Notes: a model not told the origin generated them from the letters alone. Shown: positions 17,135-27,310, counted from the stretch's first letter. The stretch: DNA of 64,000 nt from Paenibacillus eucommiae (GCF_017874215.1 NZ_JAGGLB010000004.1:248001-312000); one strand, 5' to 3'. Program-made: numbers and translations.

Positions 17135-17569
17135 ATGTTTTTGAGACGGAGATGGATTGGCTGGATTTTAGTTATCATTTGTTGTACATTTATTTTCAAA
17201 TTAACGGATTCCCCTGCTTCCACTAGCAAGCATACGACTTCAATTATAAAAACGGAAATCAAAGCTTCTCATTCTGCCACCATAAAAATTAATTACATAG
17301 TAAGAAAATCAGCCCATATGACGCTTTTTGGAATATTAGCCATTTGCCTTCTGCTAGCTCTAGGGAAAATCAAACACGCCCCGCTACTCTCCTGGGCTCT
17401 TGCCACCGCGTACGGAGCCTTGGATGAAATCCACCAAATATTTAAACCCGACCGAACTGCTGCCGCGGCGGATGTATTAATTGACTCTGCGGGTGCATTG
17501 CTTGCCTTGTTGTTTTTTTGGGGGGTTCGGGGATTGGTTGCGATGTTAAAAAAAACGGATGTTCCATGA
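17135..17569 (+). CDS. VanZ-like family membrane protein
   Basis: 144 residues with four hydrophobic segments. The family signature is present: RKSAHMTLFGILA, then ALDEIHQIFKPDRTAAAADV, then LIDSAGALLALLFF. GGAGG lies seven bases before ATG 17135. VanZ-like proteins are found beside many envelope genes; a few raise teicoplanin resistance, most have no known function. It is convergent with galE at the end of the exopolysaccharide locus, and a TATTC-N5-GAATA site stands 115 bases before the start. Confidence 0.85.
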   Translation: MFLRRRWIGWILVIICCTFIFKLTDSPASTSKHTTSIIKTEIKASHSATIKINYIVRKSAHMTLFGILAICLLLALGKIKHAPLLSWALATAYGALDEIHQIFKPDRTAAAADVLIDSAGALLALLFFWGVRGLVAMLKKTDVP

Positions 17570-17627
17570 AGAACACCCGCGTTATTAACGAACTTTAACT
17601 CGAGGAAGGCCGTTCCCTCCTTCTAGT

Positions 17628-18683
17628 CTAAAAGTGAGATTTGGCAAACTTAATTTCTTTTGGATCTTCTATATATTCATAACCATCAGGATTGTTCAAT
17701 TGCCAACGCCATGCATCCACGCACATCTCTTCAATTCCTCTAGAGGCAACCCATTGCAATTCTTTCTTGGCTTTAGTCGGATCGGCATAACTTATCCCAA
17801 TATCGCCTAGTCTTCGCTCCACGATCATATAGGGAATTTCTCTTTCGGAAGCTTTTTCAAAAGCCCGAATTAGCTCGAGCACGCTGTATCCTTTCCCAGT
17901 ACCCAAATTATAGGCATTCACGCCAGCTGAAGACCCAACTTTTTCCAAGGCTTTTAAATGTCCCAGCGCAAGATCCACAACATGGATATAATCTCTAACC
18001 CCTGTACCATCATATGTAGGATAGTTTCCACCAAAGACTTTCAGTTCTTTCAACTTGCCTGCTGCTACTTTGGTCATATAGGGCATAAGATTGTTAGGTA
18101 CACCGCTGGGATCCTCACCTAATTGACCGCTCGAATGAGCCCCTATTGGGTTGAAGTAACGTAATAGAACAATACTCCAAGTTTGGTCAGAAGCATACAA
18201 ATCGCTCAGTATCTTTTCAATCATTATCTTATTGTTTCCATAGGGACTCATCGCTTCTAAAGGGAATTCTTCAGTAATTGGCACTTTCTCTGGAACTCCA
18301 TATACAGTAGCTGAGGAACTAAATACCATTTGTTTGACTCCATGTTTCTGCATAACCTCGCAGAGTGTAATTGTACCTGCGACATTGGTTTTATAATAAC
18401 GAAGAGGATCCTGTACTGAATCTCCTACAGCCTTAAGTCCAGCAAAATGAATAACCGCATCAATTTTATTTTCAGAAAACACTTTATCTAGTGCATCCCT
18501 ATCAAGAATATCTATCTTATAGAACTTGATATCATTTGCAGTTATATCTCTAACTCGCTTTAAGAGCCCAAATTTACTATTTGAAAGGTTGTCGACTACT
18601 ACGACTTCATAACCTGCATTCAGTAATTCCACGCAGGTGTGACTTCCAATGTAGCCACTTCCTCCTGTTACTAGAATTGCCAT
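17628..18683 (-). CDS. galE: UDP-glucose 4-epimerase
   Basis: Short-chain dehydrogenase family enzyme that interconverts UDP-glucose and UDP-galactose (or the N-acetyl forms). NAD motif VTGGSGYIGSHTCVEL at residue 5. The catalytic residues are the Ser in FSSSATVYG and the Tyr and Lys in SPYGNNKIM. Length 351 is slightly over the usual 330-340. It is the last gene of the exopolysaccharide locus, 67 bases after wzy, and has GC content nearer the chromosome than the preceding genes. It should supply galactose-type donors to GT2 or GT4. Confidence 0.95.
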   Translation of the reverse strand: MAILVTGGSGYIGSHTCVELLNAGYEVVVVDNLSNSKFGLLKRVRDITANDIKFYKIDILDRDALDKVFSENKIDAVIHFAGLKAVGDSVQDPLRYYKTNVAGTITLCEVMQKHGVKQMVFSSSATVYGVPEKVPITEEFPLEAMSPYGNNKIMIEKILSDLYASDQTWSIVLLRYFNPIGAHSSGQLGEDPSGVPNNLMPYMTKVAAGKLKELKVFGGNYPTYDGTGVRDYIHVVDLALGHLKALEKVGSSAGVNAYNLGTGKGYSVLELIRAFEKASEREIPYMIVERRLGDIGISYADPTKAKKELQWVASRGIEEMCVDAWRWQLNNPDGYEYIEDPKEIKFAKSHF

Positions 18684-18750
18684 TAATTATCACTCCAGAG
18701 TCTGGTAATTTTTTTAAAAACTAAATATAGATTAGTACATCCAAATTATT

Positions 18751-20034
18751 TTAAACTGCCAATTTATTGTCCGAAAGTTTGTCCTTGGTGCCGTTTTGAG
18801 CCAATAATACTGATTGGTTTTTTATAAGTGAAATAGCAACCCCAGCATAAAACATAATTAATAAAGGATAATTCCATCCGCTTAATGTTTCTGCTTGATA
18901 ACCAATAATCAACGAAAATAGGATATATTGTTTTCCAAGGACACTAAATTGTCTTTGTTTTACTTTCGAAAACATTAATAAGAGCGAAAAATATATTAAT
19001 AAGTTTAAAGCGGTACCCACAATACCATAACTAACAATCGAATAAATAATGTCGCTATCAATAAACTTAAAAAAACCTAATCCTATTCCAAATAACCATT
19101 TAATTAAACTTTCACTAGCGACAAATTCATTCCAAGCATTGTCCCACATAAAGGTACGGGCCTCAAATGAATTGATACTACTAAGTTTACCCGTATCGAT
19201 TATTTGCAGTAGTTGATTAAGATAAGGTAAATAACTACCATATTTTTCAATTAGTTTTATTATTATATAAAAACTAAAAATCAAAGTTAAAGTATACATT
19301 GGAATTTTAAATATATAAAATTTGACATCTTTCTTACTCATTAAGAAGCTACATGCTAGAATAACAAATGGAAGTAATATAAGAGCGGTACGTGATCCTG
19401 ATAATATTACAAGAATAAATCCTAATAATAATCCAAACACTTGCTTTACTTTACTTTCCTCCATGAGAAATATAATCACCGATGACTGAATAACAACCCA
19501 AGCAAATATATTTGGATTTCCCATTGTTCCAACTATTCGTATTTTTTCTCCTATTGGTCTTGCCATTTCTGCCGAATAAATTGGATTAAATAGAGTTAAA
19601 CTAAAAAGTTGAGGTATTCCAACTATTATTTGCACAATTAAAATTACATATGCACACCTCAGTAAGCCTTTTCGTATTGAGTTATAATCACACCGTTCTC
19701 CAACGACAAAACCAAAAATCAATATTATGCTAAATAAGAAAGGTTTAACCACATAGAAAAAAAGAATCAGTTCAGGATTTTCCGAAAAGATCATGGAGAC
19801 TAGAAGCGAAAATATTAATAAATAAGTTAAGCTTAATAAATATAGTAAGTTTCTACTTAACTTAATAATTCTTATGTTTAATGCAATTACTGTGAATGCT
19901 ACAATACCTAAAAAAGGATACGTCAAAAACTGCACGCCATCTATTGATGGTCTCGGCATTAAAATATAAAGCAAGGGAAATAGCATAATTAATAATGTCG
20001 GATTTTTCTCAGATATAATAGCTTTCATCTTCAA
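18751..20034 (-). CDS. wzy: O-antigen/exopolysaccharide polymerase (Wzy-like)
   Basis: 427 residues with about eleven membrane helices, AT-rich, and an O-antigen-ligase/Wzy-type centre: a large loop after GSRTALILLPF and a second loop between KLIEKYGSYLP and SLIKWLFGIGLGF. Such proteins join repeat units on the outer membrane face. Start TTG 20032-20034, with AAGGAG six bases before it. The assignment rests on topology, the SGSRTA and FGIGLG patterns and location beside wzx. WaaL-type ligase is the alternative. Confidence 0.8.
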   Translation of the reverse strand: MKMKAIISEKNPTLLIMLFPLLYILMPRPSIDGVQFLTYPFLGIVAFTVIALNIRIIKLSRNLLYLLSLTYLLIFSLLVSMIFSENPELILFFYVVKPFLFSIILIFGFVVGERCDYNSIRKGLLRCAYVILIVQIIVGIPQLFSLTLFNPIYSAEMARPIGEKIRIVGTMGNPNIFAWVVIQSSVIIFLMEESKVKQVFGLLLGFILVILSGSRTALILLPFVILACSFLMSKKDVKFYIFKIPMYTLTLIFSFYIIIKLIEKYGSYLPYLNQLLQIIDTGKLSSINSFEARTFMWDNAWNEFVASESLIKWLFGIGLGFFKFIDSDIIYSIVSYGIVGTALNLLIYFSLLLMFSKVKQRQFSVLGKQYILFSLIIGYQAETLSGWNYPLLIMFYAGVAISLIKNQSVLLAQNGTKDKLSDNKLAV

Positions 20035-20525
20035 AGAGGTCTCCTTACTAAAATAACATAAACACTTTGATTAAAATATTCTATATTTATAAGATACGAA
20101 ATCTATTAATGGTTGTTCCTCTAATGACTCTATGGACAGAGCTGTTTGTCTTCTCAGTGCTTCGCCCTACACGTTATATTCTGAATATAAATAGGTCTTT
20201 GTTGTATTGATTCCTTAAATAATATTTAATCTATCCGTTAAGCTATATGCTAAAATCAGTGCTTGGCTATTTAGCTAAAAGTCAAGTGCGATTGCATTCA
20301 ACTAGAACCCGCCTTATAGTGGTCGCAATTACATTAATTCGTTTACCTTGTAACATACTGGTTGTATCCATACATTCGTCTTCGACATTTGGTGAACAAA
20401 CATACCATATAATATAAGCCTTTTCCACTCCCAAGCATGCCGAAGACGAAACCCAGTAATTCCTTAATTAGTTTCTTCCTTTCGTCGGAAAGATTCTGCT
20501 TGGGAGTTAACAGCCGATGATGCGT
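20035..20525. other. Gene-free gap with an 11-bp inverted repeat around a 59-base loop
   Basis: ACTCCCAAGCA (20427-20437) pairs exactly with TGCTTGGGAGT (20497-20507); inside it CCGAAGACGAAA and TTTCGTCGG also pair. The rest, 20047-20420, has no coding or structural signal I can support. Its base composition is unlike both neighbours, so it may be the scar of an insertion. Confidence 0.45.
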
Positions 20526-20804
20526 TTAAAGCAACGCTTCGATGACATACCCCAAGAATATAAAAGTGACGGAAAATTCGAATTGCCCTGAAAAACATAA
20601 ACTGATCCCATTGTGATAGGCTTTGACCAAACCATCACACCTCTTTGGTGTCATTTGCAGGAAATCCTGATGATACTGGGCATAAGTCCTCAAGTCCTCC
20701 TGCTTTCGTCCAGATTGAACATACAACAGGGTCTTACCTTTGATATTGTGAATGCCAGTATTGTAAGAGCAACCTTTCTTGATATCAAAGTCACCCTTAT
20801 CCAA
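20526..20804 (-). CDS. Unrecognised short ORF or gene remnant inside the exopolysaccharide locus
   Basis: An open frame of 92 codons (DKGDFDIKKGCSYNTGIHNI near the start, FIFLGYVIEALL at the end). There is no ribosome site at the first start codon, and the reading is open only from a nearby upstream stop. An overlapping frame on the other strand is also open, so coding is uncertain. It has a higher GC content than GT2 and wzy on either side. It may be a transposase or glycosyltransferase remnant, but I do not recognise it. Confidence 0.25.
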   Translation of the reverse strand: MDKGDFDIKKGCSYNTGIHNIKGKTLLYVQSGRKQEDLRTYAQYHQDFLQMTPKRCDGLVKAYHNGISLCFSGQFEFSVTFIFLGYVIEALL

Positions 20805-20905
20805 GACAAGTTTTCCACTATATATTTTGTTTTAACTTTGTAATCTACTAAGAACTTGATATATTTTGATAATGATTTACGGATAATCTAAATCACTTCA
20901 ACTTG

Positions 20906-21718
20906 TTATTTTTTCGCAAGTTTTTTCTTTTCTAAATAATACATATTACGACCTTTTAATATAGACTTTAGTCCAGAGGAAGGCTTACCTAATAATTTAT
21001 ACTTTTTCGAAATAAAGGCCAAACTAAGAAATAACGATAATACATAATTAAAATTTCTCGCGAAAAATGCTCCTTTAGCCTCCAGGTTCTTTTCTCCTAG
21101 TAAGATGTTATCTTTTTTTTCATGATATACTGCAATCACAGGTACATATGTTATTTCATTATTGTTTTTAAGTAAGTCTAATAATAATGTATTTTCTTCA
21201 CCGGAAGGGAAAATTGCCCCAAGGCCAAACAACGTATCAAAATCTATTTGATTTTTATCAATTAAATTTGTATTTATAAATATTTCAATAGAAGAGACTT
21301 TTAACGCAGTATATACACTAGTATAGTTTTTTTTATTTTTTGAATAATTTTTGTAAAACTTGTTTTTGATAGGGTCGTAAATATTGAATGTTGATATAGC
21401 ATTATTTATAACAATATCATGTATTTCATTGAAGATATCTGCCGGATACCAACAATCGTCATCTGAGAATGTTATGATTTTTTGAGTTACACATTTTAAC
21501 GCTTCATTTCTCGCGTAAGATAAACCTCTCCTATTCAAGTTTAGAAGTACTATATTAAGGTCAGAATAAGAAGCTATAATTTTCTCCACAGATTTATGAT
21601 TGTCCTGAACTGCTATAATTATTTCCAAATTAACATTTTTTTGCTCTAGCAAACTATCCAGTAGTCTAACTAGTTCATTCTGTTTCTTCCCTAGAGTAGG
21701 GACGATTAAACTATACAT
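20906..21718 (-). CDS. Family 2 glycosyltransferase
   Basis: 270 residues, GT-A fold: YSLIVPTLGKKQNELVRLLD at the N-terminus, RRGLSYARNEAL, and the metal-binding FSDDDCWYP (about residue 95). A late GEENTLLLDLL corresponds to the acidic catalytic position. Start ATG 21718 has AGAGGT upstream; a frame to 21748 has none. Very AT-rich, like wzy and wzx. It adds one sugar of the repeat unit on the cytoplasmic side; donor and linkage unknown. Confidence 0.87.
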   Translation of the reverse strand: MYSLIVPTLGKKQNELVRLLDSLLEQKNVNLEIIIAVQDNHKSVEKIIASYSDLNIVLLNLNRRGLSYARNEALKCVTQKIITFSDDDCWYPADIFNEIHDIVINNAISTFNIYDPIKNKFYKNYSKNKKNYTSVYTALKVSSIEIFINTNLIDKNQIDFDTLFGLGAIFPSGEENTLLLDLLKNNNEITYVPVIAVYHEKKDNILLGEKNLEAKGAFFARNFNYVLSLFLSLAFISKKYKLLGKPSSGLKSILKGRNMYYLEKKKLAKK

Positions 21719-21917
21719 TATTATGAACCTCTCTTTAAAAGGATACAAGTATCTAGTGTGAATAAAAATTAATTTAATAAAATCATGTTAGAAGTTTAAA
21801 AATCGTTTCTAATTAATTAAGTCCAGGATTAAGTAATAATATATGATATTTTGCTATAGATTTGTATTATTAAAAAATTCATTCAATATTCTATGTTGTA
21901 CAAGATTTATTTTGTTA

Positions 21918-23324
21918 CTATGCCCTTTTTAATTTATTTATTACTAAACTGCGAATATAATTATCTACTAATCCAACATAAAGTATAAATACTAGTAACA
22001 GCAAGATCATGCTAGTAATGGGGTTAAATTCAAGATACATACTATTTATCCAATAAATCGGAATAAGCAGAAGTAACCCTAGGATATTAGTGAGCAATCC
22101 CTTTTTTAATAATTTAAAACTATATGGATTATAAATTATTAAAACTGTCATAAGCGTTGATTCAACAATTATAGCAGCTACTCCTCCACCAAAACTACCA
22201 TACTTACTTCCAAGTAGATAATACGCAATCAGACCAATAGAACCTGCAATGAAATATGCTAAAGTTCTATATTTTTGCATTCCCAAGGTAGTTATAGAAT
22301 CAGCTAACACTATGTTAAGGGCTTGTAAAAGAACCATAAACGACAGAAGTACTAATGTATTAGATGCTTCAGCCCATTCATTTCCATATAATATCCCAAG
22401 CCACCAAGTAGGATAAAATAAAAAAGGGATTAATGATACTATTGCTAAAAAACTCATAATTTTAGTTTGCTGAACACTTGTTTTAAAATGTTCCTCTATA
22501 AGTCCCTTGTTTCCCAAACTAAACAATAATGGGTAGAATGCACCAGCAACTACTCCAGGAATTCTATAAAGAGAGGAAGGTATTCTATATACTGCTGAAA
22601 AAACCCCAACCTGTTGTAATGACGTAACCCTCTCTAAAAATATTGGACCTAGTTGTGGTAATATCGTTGCTATCAATCCAGAAGCAGTAAACCAACTTAA
22701 CCCTTTAAAAATAGAAAAGTCCCAACCTTTCTGTAGCTTTTGTTGATTAAAAGTCAAATATAAACTAAAAACACCACCGACTATTGTTGAGACACCATAT
22801 ACTCCTGCCAAGGTAAGGACCGGAACTTTGTATACATAACATACAAACAAAGAAACAGCTGTTATAATAGCTGATACTCCTCGAATTAATGCCATGTACC
22901 CCATTTTTTGAATTACTTGAAAATAACTCGCTCCAACGTTTTGGATAGTAACTCCAAAAATAGTTGGTATCACCAGAATGAATAATACTTGCTTAAAAGA
23001 AACCTCATCATAAAAGAGTACAAATATCAGTGAAATTAGTATCGAGACAACAATTGCAAATATTATTTTTATTTTAAAAAAGCTGTTCATTAATAGAGAT
23101 ATATTAGCATTTTCCTTTGTGCCTTCACGTATGAGAGTATGGGTTAACCCAAGATCACTAAAATTTGCAGCTATGATGGCATATGAAACAGCTACGCTTA
23201 TCATCCCAAAATCATGACTCCCAATGTATCTTGCGACTAATATTAAAGATACGGCTGTAAAAATCTGTGTCAGTACATTACTTAAAAATAGATATATAAT
23301 ATTCTTAATAGTTTTACTGTTCAT
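21918..23324 (-). CDS. wzx: Polysaccharide repeat-unit flippase (Wzx/MATE-like)
   Basis: 468 residues, twelve to fourteen membrane helices, MOP superfamily. N-terminus KTIKNIIYLFLSNVLTQIFT, an amphipathic RYIGSHDFGMISVAVSYA loop, and LGLTHTLIREG, all typical of polysaccharide exporters. It moves the lipid-linked repeat unit to the outer face. AAAGGA precedes ATG 23324. The gap of 315 bases to the next gene upstream (23325-23639) is AT-rich spacer with no feature I can support. Confidence 0.9.
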   Translation of the reverse strand: MNSKTIKNIIYLFLSNVLTQIFTAVSLILVARYIGSHDFGMISVAVSYAIIAANFSDLGLTHTLIREGTKENANISLLMNSFFKIKIIFAIVVSILISLIFVLFYDEVSFKQVLFILVIPTIFGVTIQNVGASYFQVIQKMGYMALIRGVSAIITAVSLFVCYVYKVPVLTLAGVYGVSTIVGGVFSLYLTFNQQKLQKGWDFSIFKGLSWFTASGLIATILPQLGPIFLERVTSLQQVGVFSAVYRIPSSLYRIPGVVAGAFYPLLFSLGNKGLIEEHFKTSVQQTKIMSFLAIVSLIPFLFYPTWWLGILYGNEWAEASNTLVLLSFMVLLQALNIVLADSITTLGMQKYRTLAYFIAGSIGLIAYYLLGSKYGSFGGGVAAIIVESTLMTVLIIYNPYSFKLLKKGLLTNILGLLLLIPIYWINSMYLEFNPITSMILLLLVFILYVGLVDNYIRSLVINKLKRA

Positions 23325-23639
23325 AGTTTTTCCTTTTGTTATCAAACTCTATAATTGTGCCTTCAATATAATTTTTAGTAAAGTTTTAATATCAAACAAA
23401 TAACGTTTAGTTTTTTAGATAACCAAGAACGATAACAACGATAACAGCAAGGATAAACTTTCCTTTCGCATATAGGCTCTCATTATAAATCCTAGTTTCA
23501 ATACTTATTTTCTGATAAGTTTTACAAACTCAAATGCAGCATCAATCAGATATAACATCACTTTTAGATTACCTTCAATTAAAATATCTAACAATTTACC
23601 TATGAATCAAGATTCTGATTAGTTTGTAATCCGATAAAT

Positions 23640-24953
23640 CTATAAACTCCAATATACATATCCTTTAGCTTCACATTCTTTTTTATTCATTACACTCTTA
23701 ATATCAATTAAGACTTTTTTATCATCTACATACAATTTATCGAAAAGGTCAAGACTATAATCATTTTTGAACTCATTGTGTGAAACTGCTAGTACAATAC
23801 AATTTAGATTTTTCAGTTCTTCTTTGTTTACCAAATTAATTTTGTACTCTTCCCAAACCGCTTCTTTATCTGCTACTGGATCATGCACTAAAACCTCAAC
23901 TCCAAATTCCTCCAATTCGTTAATAATATCCATCACTTTCGTATTTCTTACATCTGGACAGTTCTCCTTAAAAGTTATGCCTAGTATTGCTACTTTGGCA
24001 CCTTTAACAGGCTGCTCAGCTTTTATTAATTTCTTAATAATGTTATTTGATATATATTTCCCCATATCGTCATTTATTTTTCTGCCCGAAAGAATAATCT
24101 GTGAATGGTACCCTAATTGTTCAGCTTTATATGTGAAATAATATGGATCTACTCCTATACAATGTCCTCCAACTAATCCAGGTGTAAACTTAAGAAAATT
24201 CCATTTTGTCCCCGCTGCTTCTAAGACAGCTTTTGTATCTATGCCCATTTTGTTGAAAACCATTGATAGCTCATTCATAAATGCGATGTTGATGTCTCTT
24301 TGTGAGTTTTCTATTACTTTTGAAGCCTCTGCAACTTTTATGGATTCCGCTCTGTGAACTCCTGCTTCTATTATAGATTCGTAAACTTTCGATATAGTTT
24401 CAAGAGCTTCATCATCTGATCCTGACACAACTTTAATAATTTTAGTTAATGTATTTATTTTATCCCCTGGATTAATTCGTTCTGGTGAATATCCAATCTT
24501 AAAATCTACTCCAAATTTTAATCCAGATTCTTTTTCAAGTATTGGTATACATATTTCTTCTGTCGTTCCAGGATAAACTGTAGATTCATATACAACTATA
24601 GAACCTTTAGTAAGATTTCTTCCAACAGTTTTACTTGCATCAATAATTGGAAATAGATCGGGTGTCTTATCACTGTTAATTGGGGTAGGTACTGCTATCA
24701 CATGAAATTTACAATCTCTTAATTTTTTTTCGTCATTAGTAAATAAAGCATTTGTGTTCTTTACAGTTTCATCCCCTACTTCTTTTGTTACGTCTACTCC
24801 ACTTATATACTTCTCTACTTTTTTTGCATTAACATCGAAGCCTATAACATCATTTTTTTTAGCAAACTCTATGGTTAAAGGAAGTCCAACATACCCTAAG
24901 CCAATCACCGATATTTTCTCTTCTTTTTTTTGAATTTTATCAAACATATCCAT
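23640..24953 (-). CDS. Nucleotide-sugar dehydrogenase (WbpO/TviB type, UDP-HexNAc 6-dehydrogenase)
   Basis: NAD-dependent double oxidation of a UDP-sugar C6 alcohol to the uronic acid. Rossmann motif VIGLGYVGLPLTIEFAK (residue 16), central domain with STVYPGTTEE and GYSPERINPGD, and the catalytic Cys in GGHCIGVDPYYF. SPERINPGD and HCIGVDPYY mark the Vi/TviB and WbpA/WbpO branch, so UDP-N-acetylgalactosaminuronate or UDP-N-acetylglucosaminuronate is the expected product. The polymer is therefore likely acidic. Length 437. It follows the GT4 gene with a 17-base gap. Confidence 0.92.
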   Translation of the reverse strand: MDMFDKIQKKEEKISVIGLGYVGLPLTIEFAKKNDVIGFDVNAKKVEKYISGVDVTKEVGDETVKNTNALFTNDEKKLRDCKFHVIAVPTPINSDKTPDLFPIIDASKTVGRNLTKGSIVVYESTVYPGTTEEICIPILEKESGLKFGVDFKIGYSPERINPGDKINTLTKIIKVVSGSDDEALETISKVYESIIEAGVHRAESIKVAEASKVIENSQRDINIAFMNELSMVFNKMGIDTKAVLEAAGTKWNFLKFTPGLVGGHCIGVDPYYFTYKAEQLGYHSQIILSGRKINDDMGKYISNNIIKKLIKAEQPVKGAKVAILGITFKENCPDVRNTKVMDIINELEEFGVEVLVHDPVADKEAVWEEYKINLVNKEELKNLNCIVLAVSHNEFKNDYSLDLFDKLYVDDKKVLIDIKSVMNKKECEAKGYVYWSL

Positions 24954-24970
24954 AAAGTTCAGTTTCCTCT

Positions 24971-26140
24971 CTAAATATCTTTCATAATCTTTAGTATTTT
25001 TCTCTTTGCTATAATATCGGAGTAATTATTTTCGGCTAAATTTCTTGAATTTTTCGCCATTTCCTTTCTCAATTCCAAATTATTTTTAAGTTCAATTATT
25101 GTATTAACCATTGAATCAGGATCAACATCAGACTTACCACAATTTCTACTCTCAATAACCTCTTTCTGCCAACCTGCATAGTTAATCAAAACAGGTAAAC
25201 CAGCTGTTAGAAAGTCAAAAAATTTATTCGCACTATTATCTTCCAAAATTTTATAATTATTATCAACGCACATTATACCAATATCCGAAGATTTAATTAC
25301 CTTTACAATTTCCTGTTTAGGTAATGAATCTTTTATTATCACATTAGTAAGATTTTCCTCCGCAACTCTTCTTTTTAAATAATCTTTTCTATTCCCTTCT
25401 CCAATTAGTAAGAAGACTATATCTTTGTCAACAGAAATTAATCTTTTAGCAACATCTAGCAAAAAATCAAGCCCATTTACATGTCCCATAGTCCCTGGAT
25501 GTATACAAACAAATTTATTTTTTAGAAAATCATATTTTTCAGTGATAGATATCTCATCATATAAGTAAAGATTTGACATATTTTCTATTATAGTGATCTT
25601 ATCTGCTCGAATCCCTTTAGAAATGAGATTTTCATACATTCCTTTTGAAAGCACAATAATTTGTTTAGAATTATTGTATATCCATATTTCAAAGGATTTC
25701 AAAAAGTTAATCAAAAGTTTATTTTTAATATAGCCTAATTCAATTGGAACATCAGGCCAAACATCTCTTACTTCAAATATTAATTTCTTTCTTTTAAATC
25801 TAGATATTAATACTGCAGGAAGACCTATAGTTAAAGGCGTGGAAGTAGCGAATATAATATCAAGATTTTTAGTTTTCAACCCTTTAAATAAAGCTTTGAT
25901 ATTGTAATCTAAGAAAGCTAAAACCCTTCTCCACTTCGACATTTTATTATTATATTTTGTATTTGTTGTGTATACAAATAGTTCTTCCTCTTTATTATAT
26001 TGTTTATCTAAATCTGTTCCTGTAATTACATGGACATTAATACCATTCTCCGATAAATATTTTGCAAACTCATATGATCTAGTTCCACCAGCAGCAGAGT
26101 TTGTTTTAAAATATTGATGTAGATACAATATCTTCATCAC
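24971..26140 (-). CDS. Family 4 glycosyltransferase (WbuB-like)
   Basis: 389 residues, GT-B fold. N-domain with LHQYFKTNSAAGGTRSYEF and FEVRDVWPDVPIELG; C-domain with HPGTMGHVNGLDFLLD and the donor-site ENSANKFFDFLTAGLPV. The RDVWPD pattern is shared with WbuB-type transferases that add an N-acetylated deoxy sugar to a lipid-linked intermediate. Its ATG overlaps the aminotransferase stop (ATGA), so the two are co-translated. It probably adds the second sugar to the PglC/EpsL-primed lipid. Confidence 0.9.
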   Translation of the reverse strand: MMKILYLHQYFKTNSAAGGTRSYEFAKYLSENGINVHVITGTDLDKQYNKEEELFVYTTNTKYNNKMSKWRRVLAFLDYNIKALFKGLKTKNLDIIFATSTPLTIGLPAVLISRFKRKKLIFEVRDVWPDVPIELGYIKNKLLINFLKSFEIWIYNNSKQIIVLSKGMYENLISKGIRADKITIIENMSNLYLYDEISITEKYDFLKNKFVCIHPGTMGHVNGLDFLLDVAKRLISVDKDIVFLLIGEGNRKDYLKRRVAEENLTNVIIKDSLPKQEIVKVIKSSDIGIMCVDNNYKILEDNSANKFFDFLTAGLPVLINYAGWQKEVIESRNCGKSDVDPDSMVNTIIELKNNLELRKEMAKNSRNLAENNYSDIIAKRKILKIMKDI

Positions 26141-27303
26141 ATGTTCTCCTTATATCTTCTTAATTCTCCAATTACTATCTCCACATTTTCTCCACTCAAA
26201 TTACTACTACAAGGAATATTAAGCAGATTCTTCTCATAAAATTCTGCCTTCTCCATCTTATATCCTCGATTCTCCAAATAAGGCTTTTGCTTGTGAATTA
26301 ATCCCCAAAGCGGCCTGGTCTGAATGTTAGCATCATTTAGCTTTCTCAATAATTCATCTCTGTCTATTCCGTATTTTTCTTTATCTACAAGAACTGAGTA
26401 AAACCAATGATTTGCCCTGGTATTGGATCTGAATGGCAATAATTCTAAACCATCAATATCATTTATAGCTTCTTTGTACAATTTATAGTTTCTAATCTTC
26501 GTTTCTATGAAGCTCTCAAGTCTATCGATCTGATCGGTGCCAAAGGCAGCTTGTATATTAGTCATCCGGTAATTATATCCAACTTCATCATGTATGAAAT
26601 ACAATGGATCGGTTTTAGCTTGAACAGATAAGAATGCCATTTCATCTAATAGCTCAGTGTTGTTCGATACGGTCATCCCGCCGCCGCCAGTAGTAATAAT
26701 TTTGTTGGCATTGAAAGAATACACGCCAATATCTCCGATCGTGCCACAATATCTACCAGCGTATTTGCCTTCAAGATAGTAAGAGCCAAGCGCTTCTGTA
26801 GCATCTTCTATGAGCTTTAAATTGTATTTTTTTATAATTTCCATTAGCCTTTCCATGTCGATAGGATTACCAAACACATGAACAACGATTACTGCTTTTA
26901 TGATTTTGTTCGTTTGTTTATTTATTACTTTCCCATCGATATATTGACATTCTTCTCGTAAAAATTCCTCCAATTTGTCCATATCCATATTCAATGTATC
27001 ATCACAGTCCATGAATATTGGCTCTGCTCCCATGTATTTAACAGGATTAACAGCTGCTATAAAGGTTAAGGTAGGAACGATAACCTCATCCCCATGCTCT
27101 ACTCCAAGCACTCTTAGCGCTAAATGCAGTCCTGCTGTTCCTGTTTGACAAGATATAGCTCTCTCAACACCAACATATTCTGCTATTTTACTTTCAAATT
27201 CCTGAATAAATCTTCCACCTGTAGATACCCAGCCTGTTTCAATGGTTTCTTTTACGTTTTCCAGGATATCTAATGAGAGATTAGGAACTGAAAGAGGTAT
27301 CAA
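26137..27303 (-). CDS. LegC/EpsN-type PLP aminotransferase, second copy
   Basis: DegT/DnrJ/EryC1/StrS family sugar aminotransferase. It opens IPLSVPNLSLDILENVKETI, and the PLP lysine is in YSFNANKIITTGGGG. It probably converts the UDP-4-keto-6-deoxy-GlcNAc made by EpsC to the 4-amino sugar. Highly similar to the copy at 28413. Start: TTG 27303 opens the listed frame, but GGAGTG lies 19 bases away. Alignment with the other copy, whose ATG is seven bases after the same GGAGTG, points to ATT at 27313-27315. AT-rich compared with the other copy. Confidence 0.92.
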   Translation of the reverse strand: MIPLSVPNLSLDILENVKETIETGWVSTGGRFIQEFESKIAEYVGVERAISCQTGTAGLHLALRVLGVEHGDEVIVPTLTFIAAVNPVKYMGAEPIFMDCDDTLNMDMDKLEEFLREECQYIDGKVINKQTNKIIKAVIVVHVFGNPIDMERLMEIIKKYNLKLIEDATEALGSYYLEGKYAGRYCGTIGDIGVYSFNANKIITTGGGGMTVSNNTELLDEMAFLSVQAKTDPLYFIHDEVGYNYRMTNIQAAFGTDQIDRLESFIETKIRNYKLYKEAINDIDGLELLPFRSNTRANHWFYSVLVDKEKYGIDRDELLRKLNDANIQTRPLWGLIHKQKPYLENRGYKMEKAEFYEKNLLNIPCSSNLSGENVEIVIGELRRYKENM

Positions 27304-27310
27304 TTTATTA

